Shown in pieces: positions 46,879 to 60,172 of a stretch of 64,000 bases of DNA. Source of the DNA: Rhizophagus clarus (lineage: Eukaryota; Glomeromycota; Glomeromycetes; Glomerales; Glomeraceae); NCBI GenBank assembly GCA_015698045.1, contig BLAL01000238.1, positions 124,001 through 188,000 of the forward strand. The letters run 5' to 3'. Position 1 is the first letter of the stretch. Every line of letters starts with the position of its first letter. A model generated the notes under the pieces. That model ran no database searches and had not been told where the DNA came from. It saw only the letters and a list, made by a program, of their open reading frames with translations. Both the position numbers and the translations under genes were made by a program.

Positions 46879-47200
46879 GATATTAAGCTAGAAGAATTCG
46901 AAAGCTTGTTAAATGATATTATTACTGAAAATGACTGCAGACAGATTCTTGCCTCACATCTTTTTGTGTATATAAAGAATCTTTTGAGAATAATCAAGTA
47001 TTTTTAAATGAACTTACCAATTTTGTTACGAAAAGCGTGTTAATTGGTATAAAATCTTTTTACATACCAAACTTTAACGTAAAAGAGGAACTAGTTCTGT
47101 TAGATTACAATCAAGGTATCATACTAATATTGTACAGATTGAGCTGCCACTGCTACCACATAATCGGATTAATACCACACCCAAAGCCACACTTTTAATA
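46876..47200 (+). pseudogene. Protein-like relic after the poly-T tract
   Basis: Directly after TTTTTAG the sequence reads DIKLEEFESLLNDIITENDC. After one frameshift near 46965 it continues ESFENNQVFLNELTNFVTKS, then KEELVLLDYNQG, and ends at a stop near 47197. The composition is coding-like but no domain is recognised. It may be a decayed exon of a dispersed gene family. Confidence 0.3.
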
Positions 47201-47940
47201 GACAAGAGACGGCATTAAAGCCTTAAAATTGAATTATCGCCACTATTAATATTACATCAACTCGTATCTTAATGAGAATTTTTATATTATGTCAGTTTGT
47301 TAAAATTTCACGAATTTTTTTAAATAATTAAAGTTTAAAAAATGTGATACCGCAATAAATTAAAATCTCGCGAATTTTTCTTAATACTGCTTAGAAATTA
47401 AAGTTAAAGCTTATTTAAAGTTCAAATGCCGGTGTTATTTTCAAAAAAAAAAAAAAATAGTAGCAAACAAGTACCAAATTAGTAAACAAAAAAGTAAAAA
47501 TAATATTATTAATAGAAAATTGTAGTGCTCCGAACGAATCTAATCAACCTAGGTCAGTCGAGTCAATAATTTTTCATATTTTTTTTTTTATTCATTTAAT
47601 TGTTTAAATTTTATTATATTTGTTAATTATAAATTACGATTCTGTACTTTATAGTATAAAAGGATAGATACAGTTTCGGATAATTGCCTTGTCAAAACAA
47701 ATAACTTTAAGGGTAAAACGCGTCCGTTATTTTTGCAAGAGTGTAAAAGGAATTTTTTTTTTATAAGATACTATTATTGTTGGTGTAAAATATCAAAATA
47801 AGAATTATTTTTAAAATAATTACAGGGCTAATATTTTCTTTTTCGCCATCTAAAAAAATATGGTTCGTTAAAATAAATTGAAGAAAAAAACGAACATAAA
47901 CTCTCCATTATCCAAAGAGATCCCTAGACCCCAATTGGAT
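47201..47940. other. AT-rich intergenic interval
   Basis: A repeated 'aaatctcgcgaattttttaa' word occurs at about 47310 and 47367. No gene is visible. Confidence 0.4.
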
Positions 47941-48217
47941 CTTCTATCCCGATTTTTTTGTTTATGCATCCAAGCAAATACCTATAATTAAAAAAAAAGA
48001 TGAAAAGAATATTAGTAAAATCTCGTTTATTAACATTATTTAATCCCAATTCTCAAAATCTACCTTCAAAGTCAAAATCCGCATCCAAGAAAGTACCTAC
48101 AAGACAGGAAAGAAAGATAAAGGAATGTTAGGTTAACGTCCCTTAAACCTAATTCCACTTCCATACCTTATTATTTCATAGTTCAAGTTCGAAAGCACGT
48201 CCGAGTAGGTACAGTAT
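47941..48217 (-). repeat. Short series of exon-intron-like units (minus strand)
   Basis: Three exon-like segments with strong signals: 48217-48167 (51 nt, after TTTTTTTGTAG, before GTATGG), 48096-48064 (33 nt, after CTTGTAG, before GTAGAT) and one starting at 47981 (after AATTATAG). The second and third begin with the related GTACTTTCTTGGATGC and GTATTTGCTTGGATGC; the first has GTACCTACTCGGACG inside. Branch-like CTAAC (about 48130) and TTACTAAT (about 48012) precede the acceptors. The relatedness of the cores makes this a small sister of arrays A-E. It lies downstream of the acyltransferase gene, on the same strand. Confidence 0.5.
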
Positions 48218-48457
48218 CTACAAAAAAAATTATTATTTTTTTTTTTGTTTTTTCTTTTTTTTGTTTATTTAAAATAAATAAATTTCGTTTTTTAATTAAT
48301 TAAATAAAAGTTTTTTTATTTTATAGTAAAAAATATTTTGTTTAAAAAAAATTTTGTTTTTTTTTTAATAAACCAAGGTATTACACAAATCTCGTCGCTA
48401 ATATTATATTTAATAGCATTGTATATTTATTTTATTGTCCTTAATTTGCGGTAACAA

Positions 48458-49954
48458 TTATTTATTTGAAATTAACTTTAAATATTCTATAATACCATTA
48501 CTGAATTCTTTTACTTTTTCATTAGAAATAGCACCTTTTTGATAAGTAATACTAATATTTAACTTGTTATTATAACTAATACTATTAACATTTATAGCGG
48601 CACCAACAACTTGAGCAGATTGAGAAAAAAACATATCTACAATTTCCCAATTGCAAACATTATTATTTTCTTCATTATATTTTCCCAAATTGCTTAATTC
48701 AATAGAATAACCTCTACCCATAGGTAATCCAAACATTTTTTGCTTAAAAAAATCTTCCCAGGATTTGTTATCTTTTGAAAGATAATCTAACATACCAACA
48801 TGTTGTATTGATGATGGTATATTGTTTTTTAATTGAGATTTGTATTGATGGCATAATTCCCAAAAATAAATATCATCAAAATTTGATTTATTAATGGGAA
48901 ATTCATAATCAAATAAAAATTCTGCTACGTAATTTCCCATATCATTGCTTGAAATTGGAGGTACAGCATAAGGTCTAAGTGTTAATGGAGAAGTTACCCT
49001 AATAGATTTATTATTATTACTAAGATAATGAGATGAGGAAAATAAAATCGCGGTATGCAAAACAGCTTGAATGGTTGTTTGGTTCTGTTTTGTAATTAAC
49101 ATCAAATTTTCAAATTCATCTTTTTCAATTGAATACAACTGAACTTTTGTGTGGTAATCTGAAAGATCTTTTGAATGAATATCACCAGCCCAATAATTTG
49201 GTAGCAAGGATTTTTTGAGAGTTGATGGTAATAAAAATTCAATGAATACTTCTTTTAATAAGTGAAGAATGGTTGGCTTAACATTAATTCTTCTTTCAAG
49301 TGGTTCACAAATCTGTGTATCAGGAATGGAAATGATATATTTCGAAGAAGAATTTATCGGTTCTATGAAAGAATTGTTTTTTTCTTGTAATGTAGAATTT
49401 ACAGATTCAATAAATGCGTTATGAATAGCATAAGCACTTCTTCCATCTCCAATACAATGATTCCAGCAAAATATTACGCACAAGTCGTAATTAGGTCGCA
49501 TATCCAAATTCGTTGCATTGTATATTCCGACAGTTATTCGCCATAGTGGTTTTGTCTCATCTTCTTGATCAAGAGCAATATCATGTTCTCGTTCAAAGAC
49601 ATTTACTAAATCTTTTTCATCATTAGAAATTACGATAAATTTAACTAAATTAAATAAATCAATTTGAGAGAGAAGAATAAATAATGGCTGTGATGATTTA
49701 CTATCTTTAAGGGAAATTGAAAGAGAAGGTTGTTTTAAGATTAATTTTTTCAGGGATGGGTAAAGAATTTGTAAAATGAATTCTTTAGCTTTGTTAATTA
49801 TGTTATTTGTAATTGGGTCAATTATAGGATTTAAATTATATAATTCGTCCCACTTATATCTTACAGAGAATAAAATATTATTATAAAAGTTCACATTTTG
49901 TCTCATAATAAAATATCGTTCAAGATTACTAACTGGACGAAGTATTTTTGTCAT
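48458..49954 (-). CDS. Alcohol acetyltransferase-like (condensation-fold) acyltransferase
   Basis: A single-exon protein of 498 residues. It carries the HxxxDG acyltransfer motif as HCIGDGRSA (residues 166-174), where His would be the catalytic base, inside the CoA-dependent acyltransferase fold. The N-terminal RPVSNLERYFIMRQ and the later SPLTLRPYAVPPISSNDMGNYV resemble fungal alcohol acetyltransferases (Atf/Sli1-type), which transfer acetyl from acetyl-CoA to alcohols or amines. The substrate cannot be told from sequence. The DFG/DFGWG-type motif of some condensation families is not seen. The codon use is A/T-rich like the surrounding DNA. The start is the first Met, with an upstream stop nearby. 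No transmembrane segment is evident. Confidence 0.82.
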   Translation of the reverse strand: MTKILRPVSNLERYFIMRQNVNFYNNILFSVRYKWDELYNLNPIIDPITNNIINKAKEFILQILYPSLKKLILKQPSLSISLKDSKSSQPLFILLSQIDLFNLVKFIVISNDEKDLVNVFEREHDIALDQEDETKPLWRITVGIYNATNLDMRPNYDLCVIFCWNHCIGDGRSAYAIHNAFIESVNSTLQEKNNSFIEPINSSSKYIISIPDTQICEPLERRINVKPTILHLLKEVFIEFLLPSTLKKSLLPNYWAGDIHSKDLSDYHTKVQLYSIEKDEFENLMLITKQNQTTIQAVLHTAILFSSSHYLSNNNKSIRVTSPLTLRPYAVPPISSNDMGNYVAEFLFDYEFPINKSNFDDIYFWELCHQYKSQLKNNIPSSIQHVGMLDYLSKDNKSWEDFFKQKMFGLPMGRGYSIELSNLGKYNEENNNVCNWEIVDMFFSQSAQVVGAAINVNSISYNNKLNISITYQKGAISNEKVKEFSNGIIEYLKLISNK

Positions 49955-50169
49955 AGCCGACTTGTCCTACATTTCAGCTCATTTCAGCTCTAATAATAGT
50001 TATCAGTTATTAATAAACATTACAAAGCGTGGCAAAGATTCATTGGTTCTTAAATGTTACTAATTAATATTCAAAGTATATAAAGGTTTTTTTTTTATTA
50101 TTATTATTTTCGGTTATAACTTCTTGCTTCTTTTTTTCAGAAGAATCTTTTCTTTATAAATTAATAAAA

Positions 50170-50533
50170 ATGTCTGAACAGATTAAAGAATTCATTGAAA
50201 TGCCGAAACAGTTTATGAAAGAAGGCTCACTGTTTGTAAATCGGTGTACAAAACCTGATCGAAAAGGTATTTGTTATCTTAAATTATTTAGTCGGAAGAA
50301 CTATTCAAATTTAATATATTTAAATTGTTGATATTGTTTGTAGAATTCATTAAAATCTCACAGGCTGTTGCTATGGGATTTTTTGTTATGGGATTCATTG
50401 GTTTCTTTGTGAAGCTGATTCATATTCCAATTAATAATATCCTTGTGTATGTATAAAATTTTAAAATTCTTGGGATTTATTAATAGTAACCATAATTGAC
50501 TTTTAATTTTTATTTTTCAGCGGTGGTGCCTAG
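50170..50533 (+). CDS. SEC61G: Sec61 gamma subunit (SecE family)
   Basis: Three exons, 50170-50266, 50344-50446 and 50521-50533, encode 70 residues, the usual length for the family. Sec61 gamma/Sss1 is the small tail-anchored clamp of the ER protein-translocation channel. The protein reads [19 protein letters not shown], then [20 protein letters not shown], and a single transmembrane segment [20 protein letters not shown] ending ILVGGA. Introns use GTATTT...GTAG and GTATGT...TTCAG. The last exon is only 13 nt (V completion, GGA and stop), an easily missed micro-exon. The start is the first Met, in AAAATG context. Confidence 0.95.
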
Positions 50534-51175
50534 GTACCTGAACGTATTTATATCAGAGATTAATAGAAAAATAATAGATTTTTTCATGCTTTTTGCATAT
50601 TTAATTTTTATTTTATTTTATTTTATTTTTTTGAATGAGGATCGTAATTTTATTATAATATCTTTCTTTTTAATTTTATTAAAAGAACGGACTTTTTTTT
50701 TTTTTTTGAAAAAATGTTATTCTTAAAGAATGCAATAAAAAAAACCCTTCAATAAACTATATCTTACAAAACTATTATTATTATTAAAATCTTTAATGTT
50801 TCAATTAGAATTTGTTAGACGAAAAAATTTGATAGCGATAGTATGATTTTTTCTCTACGAAAATTGCAGTAGTTTAGATTATCCTTTCTGATTAACTAAT
50901 TTTTATACTAAAATTCTTTATACTACTATAAAAATTATCTATAACAAATTATGCTTTACTCAATATTACATGAAATACTATAAAACTTACAGATATTTGC
51001 TAACTTGTATAAAGGAAAAGATTGAATGTTTCCATCACATTGTAATGAGCTTATGTTTGAAAAGATATTAATATATATTTTAAAAGTTCTATCAAATAAT
51101 CGAGCATCAAGTAAAAAAAAGACATTTAAATTCCTTAAACCTAACCTACTTAATTATGTCCTAGAATTCCTCCAT
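50534..51175. other. Intergenic, convergent 3' ends
   Basis: The 3' regions of the Sec61 gamma gene (+) and the ISD11 gene (-). The open stretch 50496-50726 is F/L/I-rich, overlaps the last Sec61 gamma exon in another frame and is rejected. Confidence 0.5.
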
Positions 51176-51451
51176 TTAACTTTCCTCTTCTACTACTAAA
51201 CGATCAACGGAATAAAGACTATTCAAATAACCTTGACGTTTTAACACGCCTAATTCACGCTCAGCTTTTCCTACAAGTTGTATAATTCTATCAGAATCTG
51301 TTTCATTCTTATTTACATGATAAGAATCTCTTATTTTACGATATGCATAATCTCTAAAATTATAACTAGAAAATTTTTGACTCGCTCTAAGAAGTGAACG
51401 ATAAAGATGGAGAATGTATGTCCGATTTGGTAATACTTGTTTTGATGCCAT
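51176..51451 (-). CDS. ISD11: LYR-motif protein ISD11 (LYRM4)
   Basis: A 91-residue single-exon protein of the Complex1_LYR family. ISD11 binds acyl carrier protein and stabilises the cysteine desulfurase Nfs1 in mitochondria, the first step of Fe-S cluster assembly. The motif LYRSLLRAS follows TYILH near residue 15, with FSSYNFRDYAYRKIRDSYH and a final helix AERELGVLKRQG typical of ISD11 rather than other LYR proteins. There is no cleavable presequence, as is usual. The gene is divergent from eS17, with about 200 bp between start codons containing a CACGTG. Confidence 0.9.
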   Translation of the reverse strand: MASKQVLPNRTYILHLYRSLLRASQKFSSYNFRDYAYRKIRDSYHVNKNETDSDRIIQLVGKAERELGVLKRQGYLNSLYSVDRLVVEEES

Positions 51452-51561
51452 AATATTCTTTTTTAAAATGATTTCAGTTTAGATAATTTTCTTGATCTGA
51501 ACAGAAAGTTTTGTTACTCGCGGTCGAATCAAACCATATTTTATTGGCTAGAAATTTATGT

Positions 51562-51567
51562 CACGTG
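51562..51567. promoter_or_regulatory. CACGTG site in the shared ISD11/eS17 promoter
   Basis: TCACGTGATA lies centrally between the two divergent start codons. CACGTG is the site of basic helix-loop-helix factors such as Cbf1 in fungi. It is a sequence match in a short intergenic region; function is inferred. Confidence 0.5.
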
Positions 51568-51649
51568 ATACATAAAAATTTTTAAAAATTTAATTTACAA
51601 AAATCATTTGTTCTTCCTTTTAATTTTCTGGGCTCAAAAGCAGTAAACA

Positions 51650-52745
51650 ATGGTAAGTGAAATATAGTTTGCGTGAATTATCAAAAGGAATCAGGCTATT
51701 AGGGTGTTTGTGCATTTCATATATCAGAAGGGATAGTTTCCTTTAATGTCTGGAGTTAGAGGCTATAATAAAAAAAACTAGAATTTGTTATATTCATCCG
51801 TTATGTTGTGTTGTTGTATCTATCAGTCGAAAATGATTATATAATGATTTAAGTCTTTATAATTTATTGAATGATCCAGGCCGAACATCGATTTAATTAA
51901 TTTATTGTAATTGATGAACGATTATTTTTTTTTTAATTTTGAGTATTTCTTTATGCATCTGTTAAATAGGGTCGTGTCCGAACAAAGACAGTAAAAAAGG
52001 TAGGTTTTAGTTTAATATTCCGTGTTATTTAATCCTATATGTATAAGCTCAAAATATTGTTTTTATTATTAGGCGTCCAAAGTCATCATTGAGAAATATT
52101 ATTCACGTCTAACCCTCGATTTCCAAACCAATAAAAAGGTATAATTTTTGTAATTTTAGGTACTTAATGCAATTTTATTAATTAACTTTGATCAATTGAA
52201 TTACGGTAGATTTGTGATGAAGTCGCAATTATTGCGTAAGTACAATTTAAATTATGATACTTAAATAATCGGGAGAATCTCTGATCTCTGGAGTTAATAT
52301 CTTTCTTATCATTTATAGATCCAAGAGGCTTCGTAACAAAATAGCAGGTTTCACTACACATTTAATGAAACGTATTCAACGTGGACCCGTACGTGGTATT
52401 TCTTTCAAATTACAAGAGGAAGAACGTGAGAGAAAGGATAATTATGTTCCCGAAGTATCTGCTTTATCTGTAGAAGCTATTGAAATTGATCCTGATACCA
52501 AGGTACATAGCCTTTTCAGAAAAAAAAAAATGCATATATATATTATTCTTGAAAAGTAATGGCTAATAAATTTAAACTTACAGGAACTTCTTAAAGCTAT
52601 GAACCTTGATAATTTGACCGGTGTTACTGTTACAGCTCCAGTTGCTTTGAATACACTCGCTGAACGTCCAGGGCGTAGTCAAAGAGGTGGCCGAGGAGGT
52701 GGTGGCGGCGGTGATCGCCCACCTCGTCAACAAGCTGAAACTTAA
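51650..52745 (+). CDS. RPS17: Small ribosomal subunit protein eS17
   Basis: Six exons (51650-51652, 51970-51999, 52073-52138, 52210-52235, 52319-52502, 52584-52745) encode 156 residues. The first exon is just the ATG, followed by a 317-bp intron, a layout common for ribosomal protein genes. The protein starts [20 protein letters not shown] and has [20 protein letters not shown] and [20 protein letters not shown], eS17 hallmarks. The usual Pro before Ser-Lys (IIPSK) is Ala at the exon 4/5 junction. The C terminus ends in an Arg-Gly-rich tail ([18 protein letters not shown]) longer than in most relatives. All junctions are GT-AG. Confidence 0.95.
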
Positions 52746-53308
52746 ATAAAACATTATATTTGTAATTTTTTAATGAATATGATGGGCTCTTTTTTTTTGA
52801 TGGCATGACTTTTATTTATAATGAAACAATTTTTAATATTTTGAAATTAAGAGGATAAGATCCTTGATTAGCGATAAAAATTTGAACAATATATTTTATT
52901 TTTTTTACGCGTTGAAGGATAAATTGACGCGAAAGTAAGGATTAAAAAAATATATTATCGAATAAATAAATTGATTTTAAATCGAGTTATTGTATGTAAA
53001 TATAATCAGTTGAACTTCGCTTAGAATTATAAGATTTATAGTTATACATGCCAGTCTTTAAATCTCAATACTTTACAAGGTTTTTATTTCCTACGAAAAT
53101 AATAGAATTAAAGGAATATTTTGTTTATTTTCTATTCGAATCAATAATATTAGCGTTAAACTATGGAAGGTAACCCAGAAACATGGTTATTTATTGATAA
53201 CTTGTCCCATAATCTTTAGTTTTACATGAATAATTTGCTAGCTTAATAGAGCGATACATAATCAAATATTTTATATACAAAGCAAATTTATGAAAAGAAC
53301 TGATTCGT
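52746..53308. other. Intergenic, convergent 3' ends of eS17 and polyubiquitin
   Basis: 3' UTRs and A/T sequence; no other gene is visible. Confidence 0.5.
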
Positions 53309-54862
<1,554 letters not shown>

Positions 54863-57836
54863 ATGTCTCAAAATCCAACTCAAAATAATTTATCTCAAAC
54901 ACAACCTCCAAATACAGCCAGACAAAATTTTAGCAATACAAACCAAAATTTGATGGGAAGAACTCCCATTAATAATTTAGACAACAGAACTGTATACAGA
55001 GGCCCATATACAAATGTCATGAATAATACTAGAATAATAGGTCATTCTCAAACTGGAGGCTTAGATCCTACAATATCATTTACACAAATGAGATCAGATA
55101 CAAATACTGGGCTTCAAGGAATGCTTACTCCAAGTTATACAACCATGCAAAGACCGACTTCGTTGATCCAATCTGCAGAAAATATAAATTCACAGGTTGA
55201 AGTATCCACAAGCAATACAACTTTACAAGTCCGTCCTGCTGTAAATAACATGAATATTCAAAGTAATAATCAGTCTACAAACAATCTAATGGCTCAAGCA
55301 GGTCAACCTGTAAATTTAAATATTAAACCAGAAGCCGATACCGTTCCAAATAATATGACCAATATGGAAAATCAAAGCGTAACGTTAAATAATCCACAGA
55401 GTAGTCAACCATCGATGATAAATTCAATTTACTCGAGCGGATCTGCGTGGGCATCTCGTCCAATAAACCCAAATCAGTTTACTCCTGATTTTCCCAAGTA
55501 TTTTAAGTCTCCTGCAGAAGAAGCGAGAAATAAATCGATTCAAGATAAAGAGTATGAAGCTAAGCATCTAGTGCCAAGAGGTATACCTCGCAAACCACTT
55601 GACTCTTCTAAAAGACCTGCTTTTAGGCCTCCACCTAAAAAGCCAGTTAAACCTCAAATAGAGAAAAAGCTTGTTAGAGAATTTATTATAACCGGTTCGA
55701 TGATAAATGCAGTTAAGAAAGTAAATCTTATGAGGTTACATCGAGGAAATAATGTTTTGGATAAATTTCAAGCACCAGTAAAACTTCATCGGCGTGATCC
55801 CGAAGCTTCTTCCTCAGGCACTGGAAATGCTCGTCAAAATGAGGCTGTTATTGCACCAACTTTAAAAACGACACAACAACATACAGGTCCTACTACTGGA
55901 GCAGATACCTCTAAGATTGCACCATTTGCTGGTGCTAGACATAATAAGAAAAATTTATTCAAGAAAAGAACCACCCAAATCTATTTGGCTGATGATAGAC
56001 AAAGACAGTTAAAAGCTGAAGAACGATTGCCCTGGGTTTTGGAAGACTATGATGGTACAAATACCTGGGTTGGCCAATTTGAAGAAACTGATGCTAAATA
56101 TGGATTCTTGATAAAGGATAAACAAGATGTAATGATTTAATGCTTATTAATTTTTATTAGTAATCGAAATTAATATTATAAATTTTATCTTAGGAGAATA
56201 AGCTTAGATTTCTTCCATCACATCGGTGGTATACATTCCGCCCACAAATTAAGTACAAGACTCTTACGATTGAAGAAGCAGAAGAAGAGGTTATTTATTA
56301 TTCATTTATAAAATTCTATTTATATAAATTTTGCTAAAATGAAATATGAAAATTTCATAGATGGCAAGAGCTAAAAAAAGAGATAATGATCGCTGGATGA
56401 TGCGCAGATGGGGTAAACAAAATGACAATGAGAAAAAAATAGCAGATGAAGAAGGTGGTATTGTTGAACTTAAATCAGTCATGAAGACTGTTGAAAACGA
56501 AGAAGATTTATTTGGTTCTGATGATGAAGGTTTAAGAAGACCAAGGAGAGGAATTGAAAGTGATGAAGAGATGGAATTTGAGCAGGTATTTGAAGATGAC
56601 GAGGAAGAATTGCCTGATGATGCTAATCCTATTGATGAAGAAAATGCCGAAGTTGTTAAGCTTAAAAAAAGAGCTATCCACAAACCCACATCTCTTGAAG
56701 GAGAAGATGAGAATGAAGATTCTTTTAAATTAACTCAGGAGGGAATGCAGCTAAAGAAGTTAGTGAGAAAATTTGATGATAATGAAGCATATGACGACAG
56801 TGATAAAGAATCAAATCCATACGCAAGTGAAATTGAGGAATCTGAAGAAGAATTGAGTTCAGAATCTCCTGCAAGAACACCGGTTATTGGAGCTGCTGGT
56901 ACTAAACCTACCCCTGCAAAAATTGATAAAGGCAAAACACTTGTTAAGCCAAAAGCGACCACAAAAGCCACTGTAAAAGGTAAAACACTTACGACGCCTA
57001 AACCCAAATCTACCACTGAAAAACCAAAAGGAAAGATTGCTACAACGTCTAAAACAAAATCAACAGCTGCTAAGCCAATCAAAAGTCTTTCTAATTTGTC
57101 AGCTAGTGAAGAAGCATCTTTGAAACCAAAATTAAAAAGTAGTGATATATCTGTTGCGACAAAAGTCTCTTCAAAATCACATGTTAAAAATATGACTGCA
57201 ATTCCGATGTCGTCTACCCCTGAAGACTCGATGAAAAAGCCATCTTCAAAACCTAAAAATGTGAAGAGTGGTTTACCTGCAAAAACTGCCGCATCTCAAC
57301 CACAAATTGCCCTTAAGAAACAAAAAACTTCTACTGTTCGACAGCCTATCTCAGAAATGGCAACCTCTTTTGGAAAGAAATCGACCGCACACGATTCTTT
57401 TGTATCTGATGATGATAAGTCTATTAAACGGACTAAGCAAATTGAAACTACACACTCAACAGCTACTGCAAGTATTAGTCGTCTAGCAAATGCGAATGTT
57501 TCATCTACTGTCCGCACATCCAACGGTGGGACTGTTAAACGTGTTCGTGAAGGAGAAGATTCTACGATTTTCGCAGGCAAGAAAGTCCGAACTGATAAGC
57601 CAGTATCTGGTCCTCAAACATCAACAGCTGCTCAAGTTACTGACTCCTCAAACTCTAGATTGATTTCGGAGAAAGAAGTTCGACAAATAATCAGCAAGGA
57701 TAGTGAGCTTACAGTGACTACAATTATTAAGGCATTTCGTAAAAGAATCCATGAGGACGCGCGCAATAGAGAACGCCTTCTTGAGATAACCAAGAACGTA
57801 GCCGTCCTTAAGAATGGTCACCTAGTTCTGAAATAA
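54863..57836 (+). CDS. TFG1: Transcription initiation factor IIF subunit alpha (RAP74/Tfg1)
   Basis: Three exons (54863-56128, 56194-56289, 56361-57836) encode 945 residues. TFIIF alpha pairs with TFIIF beta and escorts RNA polymerase II to the promoter. An Asn/Gln/Thr-rich N-terminal extension (about 1-200) precedes the dimerisation region (RPPPKKPVKPQIEKKLVREF; ERLPWVLEDYDGTNTWVGQF; ENKLRFLPSHRWYTFRPQIK across exon 2). This is followed by MARAKKRDNDRWMMRRWGKQ, an acidic stretch, and a long Lys/Ser/Thr/Pro-rich disordered linker. The last ~60 residues (LISEKEVRQIISKDSELTVT, then TIIKAFRKRIHEDARNRERL) form the winged helix that in relatives binds the Fcp1 phosphatase. Exon 1 joins exon 2 at GAT|GTAATG...TTAG|GAG. 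All frames fit without adjustment. Confidence 0.94.
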
Positions 57837-60172
57837 ACAATTAATTATTATTTTTGTAACAACAGCTAGTATGAGTTGCATGATGAACTCCCAACGAAGT
57901 TATGGTTAAAAAAGTTATTAAAGGGTATATAATGATGAATTGGCTCAATTTTGAGAAAAGAATTTAGGAAATTTTTTTTTAATAATATTTAAAATATATA
58001 GACAATAATTAATAAAGAATATTTTGTAAATTAGTAAATTAAGCTTGTAGGGTCATTAAAATTGCTGATTTCTATAAGTTATATGTATTATATCATTACT
58101 ATTCTTTATTTATCAGTTACTATTCTTTATTTACCTACTGGTAAATAAGACATAAAGATATTTAATACTCAAGTGAGAAAGAAATTTTAAAAACGTAATC
58201 TGCTCCAGTTTTTTAGATTTATCATAACTTCACTTAAATATTGGCTCAAATTCTCTAACATAATGAGAAACTATATAAAAATCCATATGGCTTAAAAATT
58301 ATTTCAAATTCTCTGATGTAATAAAAAAATATATATTAATTTCACTTAAAATTCTCTAGCATAATGGAGAAAATGTATTCTGATATATCTATAGTTTAAC
58401 TGACCTAAAAAAGTAAAGTAAAAATTGATATAAATAAGAATTCCAGAAAATTCTTATATAGATTAAATTCCAAAAATATTTTTTACTAATAGCTTTAAGT
58501 AAAAGTTTCTTATAATTACTAAGCAAAATTTATATCTAATTTTAAAATTATATAAAAATAAGCAAATTAATCTTTTAATTTAATAAATTTAAAATACAAT
58601 ATATAATGCATATTTTAATACATAAATTTACAAATTCATTTTTAAATTAAAGTTTTGGAATATTAGCTTATACTGGATAAAATGATTCAGATTTTAAAAG
58701 ATAATTTACTTGAAATAGAAAATCCAATATAAATTAAAAAAATTTTAATGTATAATATTATAATAATTCAAGAATTTTATTAAAATCTATTGCTTAAAAT
58801 AATTATTTAAATACAATAAATATTTATTAATATTATTACTTGTTTATTAAATTAAATTATATTTATTTATAACTGAAAATAAAAAAATTAAAATATATTA
58901 ATTATAAGCAAAATTAAATAATAAATAATAAATATATAATACCATTAAATTATTTGTAATGTTAAAACTACTTTATAATAAAATATATATATTTTGATAT
59001 AATTTAATTTTTTGATTATTTTAAGATCCTTAAATTTTCAATAGATTTTAAAACTTTTGCATATAAATTTTATTAATTTTTCCAATTAATTAATTTTTTT
59101 TAATTTATTTATATTAATGACAGCAAGTTGTTATTTTAGTATTTTTTTAATGATTACTTTCTTAACAATATATTCATTAACTTCATGATTAAAGAACTTA
59201 AAATAATAAAAAAATATAAATTTAAATAATAATAATATTATTATATTATTAATCTATTTATTTTTTGCATATCTTTTACAAATAATACAATTGCTTTGTT
59301 AAACTTATTATAATAATTGATAAACTTTTTACTTTAGTTTTTTTTTTAAATAATTAAATAAATTATTATAAAGCAGAATGTAAAAAGTACTAAGTTTATA
59401 AAAATAAGTACTTTAATAACTTTTTATTAAAGAGTTTATAATTATTCTATTAATATATAATAATATAACATTATTAATTGTTTTCTTATTTAAAATGATA
59501 TTATTAGCTAATCGTTATAAATTTTTTTATATAATATTATATTATTGGCATTATCAAATACATTTTTTGAAATTAATAAAATTCCAATATTTTGCAATTT
59601 CACAGTAAGTATTTCATTAGTTAAATTTAATATTTTTGAATTAATGATTAATTAATTATAAATCTGTAATTGGAAACATCCATAGTAAAACAAGGAGTTC
59701 AATATCTAAAAAAATTTTTTAGGTTTATATAATAATTATATACCAATTTTACCAAAAATTATAGATATAGCTGTAAGTATTTCCAATTGATTAATTATTT
59801 CTTAAATTAAGAAGAAATATCTTATATTATATATATATATTTTTTTTAATTCAAAGATTATATTATATTTATTTTATATTATATTAGAAGTAAAAAAAAA
59901 TTAATATTTGTTAATTATATAATAAAAGAGTAAAATTAATATATAAAAAAAAGGTTTACTATTTTGATCACTTTTATTTTCTTTGGTTTTTTTTTTACTT
60001 TTTTTGTTTTTTTCTTTTTTTTTTTTATTAGTTAAAATCAATATTATTAAGTATATATCAAGTACTTATATATTGATAACTAATTAGATATATATTAGGC
60101 ATTTATACATATTGAGTACACTTCAGATATCTAATATGTCACATCTTAAAATATACCTAAAAATTATAAATT
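57837..60172. other. AT-rich interval
   Basis: A small tandem repeat of roughly 60 bp lies at 58245-58380 ('aaattctct..cataatg.agaaa' three times). The rest is A/T sequence with no coding signal; the TFIIF alpha 3' UTR lies at its left edge. Confidence 0.45.

Noticed and set aside
50496..50726. 76-codon open stretch after Sec61 gamma
   Set aside because: It overlaps the last Sec61 gamma exon in a different frame and is F/L/I-rich 3' UTR sequence.
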